The position numbers and the translations under genes were made by a program. Source: Mactra quadrangularis (Eukaryota; Mollusca; Bivalvia; Venerida; Mactridae). From it: a stretch of DNA of 64,000 nt. Under the pieces are notes generated by a model that was given only the letters and a program-made list of their open reading frames with translations, was not told the DNA's origin and ran no database searches. Numbering within the stretch: the first letter of the stretch is position 1; every line of letters starts with the position of its first letter. Below are positions 58,101-64,000 of the stretch, piece by piece. Location of the stretch: assembly GCA_025267735.1 (NCBI GenBank), contig CM046304.1:28523381-28587380 (forward strand), given 5' to 3'.

Positions 58101-61100
58101 ACTCTATATTACTACATCATGCTGTTATCAATGTTACTACATCACTCTGTACTCTATGTTACTACATCACTCTGTACTCAATGTTACTACATCACTCTGT
58201 ACTCAATGTTTCTACATCACTCAGTACTCTATAGTACTGCATCACTCAGTACTTTATGTTACTTCATCACTCAGTACTCTATGTTACAACATCACTCTAT
58301 ACTCAATGCTACTAAACCACTCTGTACTCAATGTTTCTTCATCACTCTGTACTGTATGTTACTATACACTCTGTAATCTATGTTACTACATCACGTAGTA
58401 CTCTATGTTACTACATTACTCTGTACTCTATATTACTACATCATTCTGTTATCTATATTACTACATCACTATGTACTCAATGTTACTACATCACTCTGTA
58501 CTCAATGTTTCTACCTCACTCTGTACTCTATATTACTACATCACTCTGTACTCTATGTTACTACATCACTCTGTACTCTATGTTACTACATCACTCTGTA
58601 CTCTATGTTACTACATCACTCTGTACTCAATGTTACTACATCACTCTGTACTCTATGTTACTACATCACTCAGTACTCTTTGTTACTACATCACTCAGTA
58701 CTTTATGTTACTACATCACTCAGTTCTCTACGTTACTACATCACTCAGCACTCTATGTTACAACATCACTCTGTACTCTATGCTGCTAAACCAATCTGTA
58801 CTCTATATTACTCTATGTTACTGCATAATTCAGTTTCTATGTTACTTAACTACTCTATACTCCATATTACCTCATCACTCAGTGCTCTATGTTACTACAT
58901 CACTCAGTACTCTATGTTACTACATCACTCAGTGCTCTATGTTACTACATCACTCAGTACTCTATGTTACTACATCACTCAGTACTTTACTTTACTACAT
59001 CACTCAGTACTCTATGTTACTACCTCATTCAGTACTCTATGTTACAACATCTTTCTGTACTCTATGCTACTAAACCAATCTGTTCTCTATGTTACTACAT
59101 CACTCAGTACTCTATGTTACTACATCACTCAGTACTCTATGTTACTACCTCACTTATTACTCTATGTTACAAAATCTTTCTGTACTCTATGCTACTAAAC
59201 CAATATGTTCTCTATGTAACTACCTCACTCTGTACTTTATGTTACTGCATCACTCAGTTCTCTATGTTACTATAACACTCAATACTTTATGTAACTACAT
59301 CACTCAGTACTCTATGTTGCTACATCACTCAGTACTTTATGTTACTACATCACTCAGTACTCTATGTTACTGCATCACTCAGTACTCTATGTTACAACAT
59401 CTTTCTGTACTCTATGCTACTAAACCAATCTGTTCTCTGTTACTACAACACTCAGTACTCTATGTTACTACTTCACTCTGTACTCTATGTTACTACATCA
59501 CTCTGTACTCTGTATTACAACATTACTCTGTACTCAATGTTACTACATCACTCTATACTTAATGTTACTACATCACTCTGTACTCTGTATTACAACAGTA
59601 CTCTGTACTCAATGTTACTACTTCACTCTATACTCTGGGTTACTACATCACTCTGAACTCTTTGTTAATACATCACTCTGAACTCTTTGTTACTACATCA
59701 CTCTGAACTCTTCGTTACTACATCACTCTGTACTCTATGTTACTGCAACTCTCTATACTCTATATTACAACATTACTCTGTACTCAATGTAACTACATCA
59801 CTCTGTACTCTATGTTACTGCATCTCTCTATACTCTATATTACTACATCACTCTGTACTCTATGTTACTACTTCACTCTGTACTCTGTATTACAACAGTA
59901 CTCTGTACTCAATGTTACTACTTCACTCTATACTCTGGGTTACTACATCACTCTGTACTCAATGTTACTACATCATTCTGTACTCTATGTTACTACATCA
60001 CTCTGTACTCTATATTACTACATCACTCTGTACTCAATGTTTCTACATCACTCAGTACTCTATAGTACTGCATCACTCAGTACTTTATGTTACTTCATCA
60101 CTCAGTACTCTATGTTACAACATCACTCTATACTCAATGCTACTAAACCACTCTGTACTCAATGTTTCTTCATCACTCTGTACTGTATGTTACTATACAC
60201 TCTGTAATCTATGTTACTACATCACGTAGTACTCTATGTTACTACATTACTCTGTACTCTATATTACTACATCATTCTGTTATCTATATTACTACATCAC
60301 TATGTACTCAATGTTACTACATCACTCTGTACTCAATGTTTCTACCTCACTCTGTACTCTATATTACTACATCACTCTGTACTCTATGTTACTACATCAC
60401 TCTGTACTCTATGTTACTACATCACTCTGTACTCTATGTTACTACATCACTCTGTACTCAATGTTACTACATCACTCTGTACTCTATGTTACTACATCAC
60501 TCAGTACTCTTTGTTACTACATCACTCAGTACTTTATGTTACTACATCACTCAGTTCTCTACGTTACTACATCACTCAGCACTCTATGTTACAACATCAC
60601 TCTGTACTCTATGCTGCTAAACCAATCTGTACTCTATATTACTCTATGTTACTGCATAATTCAGTTTCTATGTTACTTAACTACTCTATACTCCATATTA
60701 CCTCATCACTCAGTGCTCTATGTTACTACATCACTCAGTACTCTATGTTACTACATCACTCAGTACTCTATGTTACTACATCACTCAGTACTTTACTTTA
60801 CTACATCACTCAGTACTCTATGTTACTACCTCATTCAGTACTCTATGTTACAACATCTTTCTGTACTCTATGCTACTAAACCAATCTGTTCTCTATGTTA
60901 CTACATCACTCAGTACTCTATGTTACTGCATCACTCAGTACTTTATGTTACTACATCACTCAGTACTCTATGTTACTACCTTACTTATTACTCTATGTTA
61001 CAAAATCTTTCTGTACTCTATGCTACTAAACCAATATGTTCTCTATGTAACTACCTCACTCTGTACTTTATGTTACTGCATCACTCAGTTCTCTATGTTA

Positions 61101-62450
61101 CTATAACACTCAATACTTTATGTAACTACATCACTCAGTACTCTATGTTACTACATCACTCAGTACTCTATGTTGCTACATCACTCAGTACTTTATGTTA
61201 CTACATCACTCAGTACTCTATGTTACTGCATCACTCAGTACTCTATGTTACAACATCTTTCTGTACTCTATGCTACTAAACCAATCTGTTCTCTGTTACT
61301 ACAACACTCAGTACTCTATGTTACTACTTCACTCTGTACTCTATGTTACTACATCACTCTGTACTCTGTATTACAACATTACTCTGTACTCAATGTTACT
61401 ACATCACTCTATACTTAATGTTACTACATCACTCTGTACTCTGTATTACAACAGTACTCTGTACTCAATGTTGCTACTTCACTCTATACTCTGGGTTACT
61501 ACATCACTCTGAACTCTTTGTTAATACATCACTCTGAACTCTTTGTTACTACATCACTTTGAACTCTTCGTTACTACATCACTCTGTACTCTATGTTACT
61601 GCAACTCTCTATACTCTATATTACAACATTACTCTGTACTCAATGTAACTACATCACTCTGTACTCTATGTTACTGCATCTCTCTATACTCTATATTACT
61701 ACATCACTCTGTACTCTATGTTACTACATCTCTCTATACTCTATATTACTACATCATTCTGTACTCTATATTACTGCATCTCTCTATACTCTATATTACT
61801 ACATCACTCTGTACTCTATATTACTGCATCTCTCTATACTCTATATTACTACATCACTCTGTACTCCATGTTACTGCATCTCTCTATACTCTATATTACT
61901 ACATCATTCTGTACTCTATATTACAACATTACTCTGTACTCAATGTTACTACATCACTCTGTACTCAATGTTACTACATCATTCTGTACTCTATGTTACT
62001 ACATCACTCTGTACTCTATATTACTACATCACTCTGTACTCTATGTTACTACATCACTCTGTAATCTATGTCACTACATCACGCTGTACTCTATGTTACT
62101 ACATCACTCTGTACTCTATGTTACCACATCACTCTGTACTCTATATTACTACATCCCTCTGTACTCTATGTTACTACATCACTCTGTACTCTATGTTACT
62201 ACATCACTCTGTACTCTATGTTATTACATCACTCTGTACTCTATATTACTACATAACTCTATACTCAATGTTTCTACATCACTCAGTACTCTATGTTACT
62301 ACATCACTCTGTACTCTATGTTACTACAACACTCAGTACTCCATGTTACTACATCACTCTGTATTCTATATTACTACATCACTCTATACTCAATGTTACT
62401 ACATCACTCTATACTCTATATTACTACATCACTCTTTACTCTATATTTGT
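55168..62450 (+). repeat. 25-bp minisatellite array 1 (~290 units, 7.3 kb)
   Basis: Each unit is CTCTGTACTCTATG then TTACTACATCA, 25 bp in all, repeated without a real break. Common variants are CTCAGTACTC, TACTCAATG, CTATATTACT and ACAACACTCAG; a few units differ in length. The unit has no TAA, TAG or TGA in any forward frame, and 25 is not a multiple of 3. So all three forward frames stay open for hundreds of codons (the longest, 56232-57827, is 531 codons) and each repeats every 25 residues. The top strand is very poor in G, and the reverse strand is full of stops. It is satellite DNA, not a protein gene. Confidence 0.97.
58222..61570 (+). repeat. Higher-order duplication (~1.83-1.86 kb) inside minisatellite array 1
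   Basis: Odd units act as markers. ACTGTATGTTACTATACACT is near 57803, 58351 and 60182; TTCAGTTTCTATGTTACTTA is near 58830 and 60660; TGTTCTCTGTTACTACAAC is at 59431 and 61287. The offset is 1831 bases early and 1856 bases late, so the two long copies differ by one 25-bp unit over about 1.5 kb. A shorter 548-549-bp offset links 57803 and 58351, and ~300-bp repeats link 59580 and 59880 (TACTCTGGGTTACTACATC). Confidence 0.85.
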
Positions 62451-62890
62451 TAAACAAACCAATTACCATTCATTTATGTCTTGTACTCTACCACTCTGTT
62501 ATGTCTTGTACTCTACCTCTCACTTGTTTCTTGTTTTTATCACTCAGTTATGTCCAGATATATCTAGTTAATAATCCATCAGTACTCACTAACACTCTAA
62601 TCAGTCATTTATATCTTATATTTTAGCCTTCAATTTGCCCTGATACTATTTACTGAGATATCTCCAATACTGCTGTAAAAAGTTCTTGCTGTTACTCTGT
62701 TTGATTCTTAGTTCACTCAGTTCACTCTGGTTCTCTGTTAGTAAAGTTTCACAGGTACTTAATATCTCAGTTGTTGCTAGTACACAAACTGTCAGTTCCT
62801 TATGGTATTGTCTCTCAGTTTTCTATTGTACTCTAATACTCATAACTGTGATGCTCTTTAGCACTAAGTTATCTTTGAAACTCTATCACA
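62450..62890 (+). repeat. Degenerate spacer between the two minisatellites
   Basis: It still shows CTCTACCACTCTGTTATG, CACTCAGTTATGTCCAGATA, CAGTACTCACTAACACTC and similar pieces, like decayed units between the array 1 and array 2 types. No gene. Confidence 0.55.
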
Positions 62891-64000
62891 TAGATCACTA
62901 ATATAGTCTACCACTCAGTTCTCTCAGATAGTCTACTACTTAGTTCTCTCAGATATTCTACCACTCAGTTCTCTCATATAGTATACAGCTCAGTTCTCTA
63001 AGATATTCTACCACATAGTTCTCTAAGATATTCTACCACTCAGTTCTCTCAGATAGTCTACCACTCAGTTCTCTTAGATAGTCAACCACTCAGTTCTCTC
63101 AGATAGTCTACCACTCAGTTCTCTTAGATAGTCTACCACTCAGTTCTCTTAGATAGTCTACAACTCAGTTCTCTCATATAGTCTACAACTCAGTTCTCTA
63201 AGATAGTCTACAACTCAGTTCTCTCATATAGTCTACAACTCAGTTCTCTCAGATAGTCTACCACTCAGTTCTCTTAGATAGTCAACAACTCAGTTCTCTC
63301 AGATAGTCAACAACTCAGTTCTCTTAGATAGTCTACCACTCAGTTCTCTTAGATAGTCTACAACTTAGTTCTCTCAGATAGTCTACAACTTAGTTCTCTC
63401 AGATAGTCTACCACTCAGTTCTCTTAGATAGTCTACAACTTAGTTCTCTCAGATAGTCAACCACTCAGTTCTCTTAGATAGTCTACCACTCAGTTCTCTT
63501 AGATAGTCTACCACTCAGTTCTATCAGATAGTCTACCACTCAGTTCTCTTAGATAGTCTACCACTCAGTTCTATCAGATAGTCTACAACTCAGTTCTCTT
63601 AGATAGTCTACAACTCAGTTCTCTTAGATAGTCTACAACTCAGTTCTCTCAGATAGTCTACCACTCAGTTCTCTTAGATAGTCTACCACTCAGTTCTCTT
63701 AGATAGTCTACAACTCAGTTCTCTTAGATAGTCTACAACTCAGTTCTCTTAGATAGTCTACAACTCAGTTCTCTTAGATAGTCTACAACTCAGTTCTCTC
63801 AGATAGTCTACAACTCAGTTCTCTTAGATAGTCTACCACTCAGTTCTCTTAGATAGTCTACAACTCAGTTCTCTCAGATAGTCTACCACTCAGTTCTCTT
63901 AGATAGTCAACAACTTAGTTCTATCAGATAGTCTACCACTCAGTTCTCTCAGATAGTCAACCACTCAGTTCTATCAGATAGTCAACAACTCAGTTCTATC
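62890..64000 (+). repeat. 25-bp minisatellite array 2, running off the window end
   Basis: Each unit is CAGTTCTCTTAGATAG then TCTACCACT, 25 bp, with variants CTCTCAGATAG, TCTACAACT, TCAACCACT and CTATCAGATAG. About 44 units are in the window. Set beside the array 1 unit started at CAGTACTC, 17 of 25 positions agree, so the two are probably related. The forward strand has stops in this unit (TAG in AGATAG), so long frames end. Confidence 0.95.

Noticed and set aside
55183..62626. Many overlapping frames of 60-531 codons in three forward registers as repeat-protein genes
   Set aside because: They are the same 25-bp satellite read in different registers; no splice, promoter or domain evidence, and codon positions show no bias.
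62890..64000. CRISPR-like array
   Set aside because: Units are contiguous 25-bp tandem repeats without unique spacers, in a eukaryotic genome.

Overview
The window is nuclear DNA of an animal, most likely a bivalve or other mollusc. It is AT-rich. The genes have many short exons with GT-AG introns, and the non-coding DNA is packed with SINEs, MITEs and hairpin-ended repeats, one carrying an internal ~155 bp tandem array like the mollusc 'pearl' elements. Nothing is bacterial: there are no operons, and nearly all long open frames are exons or satellite DNA. Species assignment is inference.

Layout. (1) 1-13,003 (+): the C-terminal ~505 residues of the Ku70 (XRCC6) DNA-end-binding protein in 15 exons; the 5' part lies outside the window. 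Its last intron but two holds a ~2 kb transposon-like insertion, and the 3' end of its coding exon is imperfectly repeated in the 3' flank. (2) 14,100-17,070: a cluster of hairpin-ended repeats of at least three families. (3) 18,537-19,670 (+): ribonuclease kappa (RNASEK), two exons, behind a promoter with paired ETS sites. (4) 24,110-26,770 and 30,722-32,752 (+): two tandem four-exon paralogues for small secreted BRICHOS-like proteins. Between them lie a second pearl-like element, MITEs and a decayed Penelope-like reverse transcriptase. (5) 34,194-41,709 (+): a nine-exon Hv1-type voltage-sensor protein that keeps the proton-selectivity Asp but lacks the first S4 arginine and has a very long S1-S2 loop. 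(6) 43,261-50,112 (-): a three-exon Golgi carbohydrate 6-O-sulfotransferase. Its 4.2 kb second intron has about ten copies of a 15-nt motif. (7) 50,670-54,180 (+): a probable divergent spliced transcript with little coding capacity. (8) 55,168-62,450: a ~7.3 kb minisatellite of 25-bp units, open in all three forward frames, followed from ~62,890 to the window end by a second 25-bp minisatellite that looks related.

The genes do not form a pathway: Ku70 acts in end joining, RNASEK with the V-ATPase, the Hv1-like protein at membranes, and the sulfotransferase in the Golgi. The BRICHOS-like pair is a local duplication. Gene models were built by hand: every exon junction named keeps frame and uses GT/AG. 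Repeat families were called only from copies or inverted termini visible within this window.
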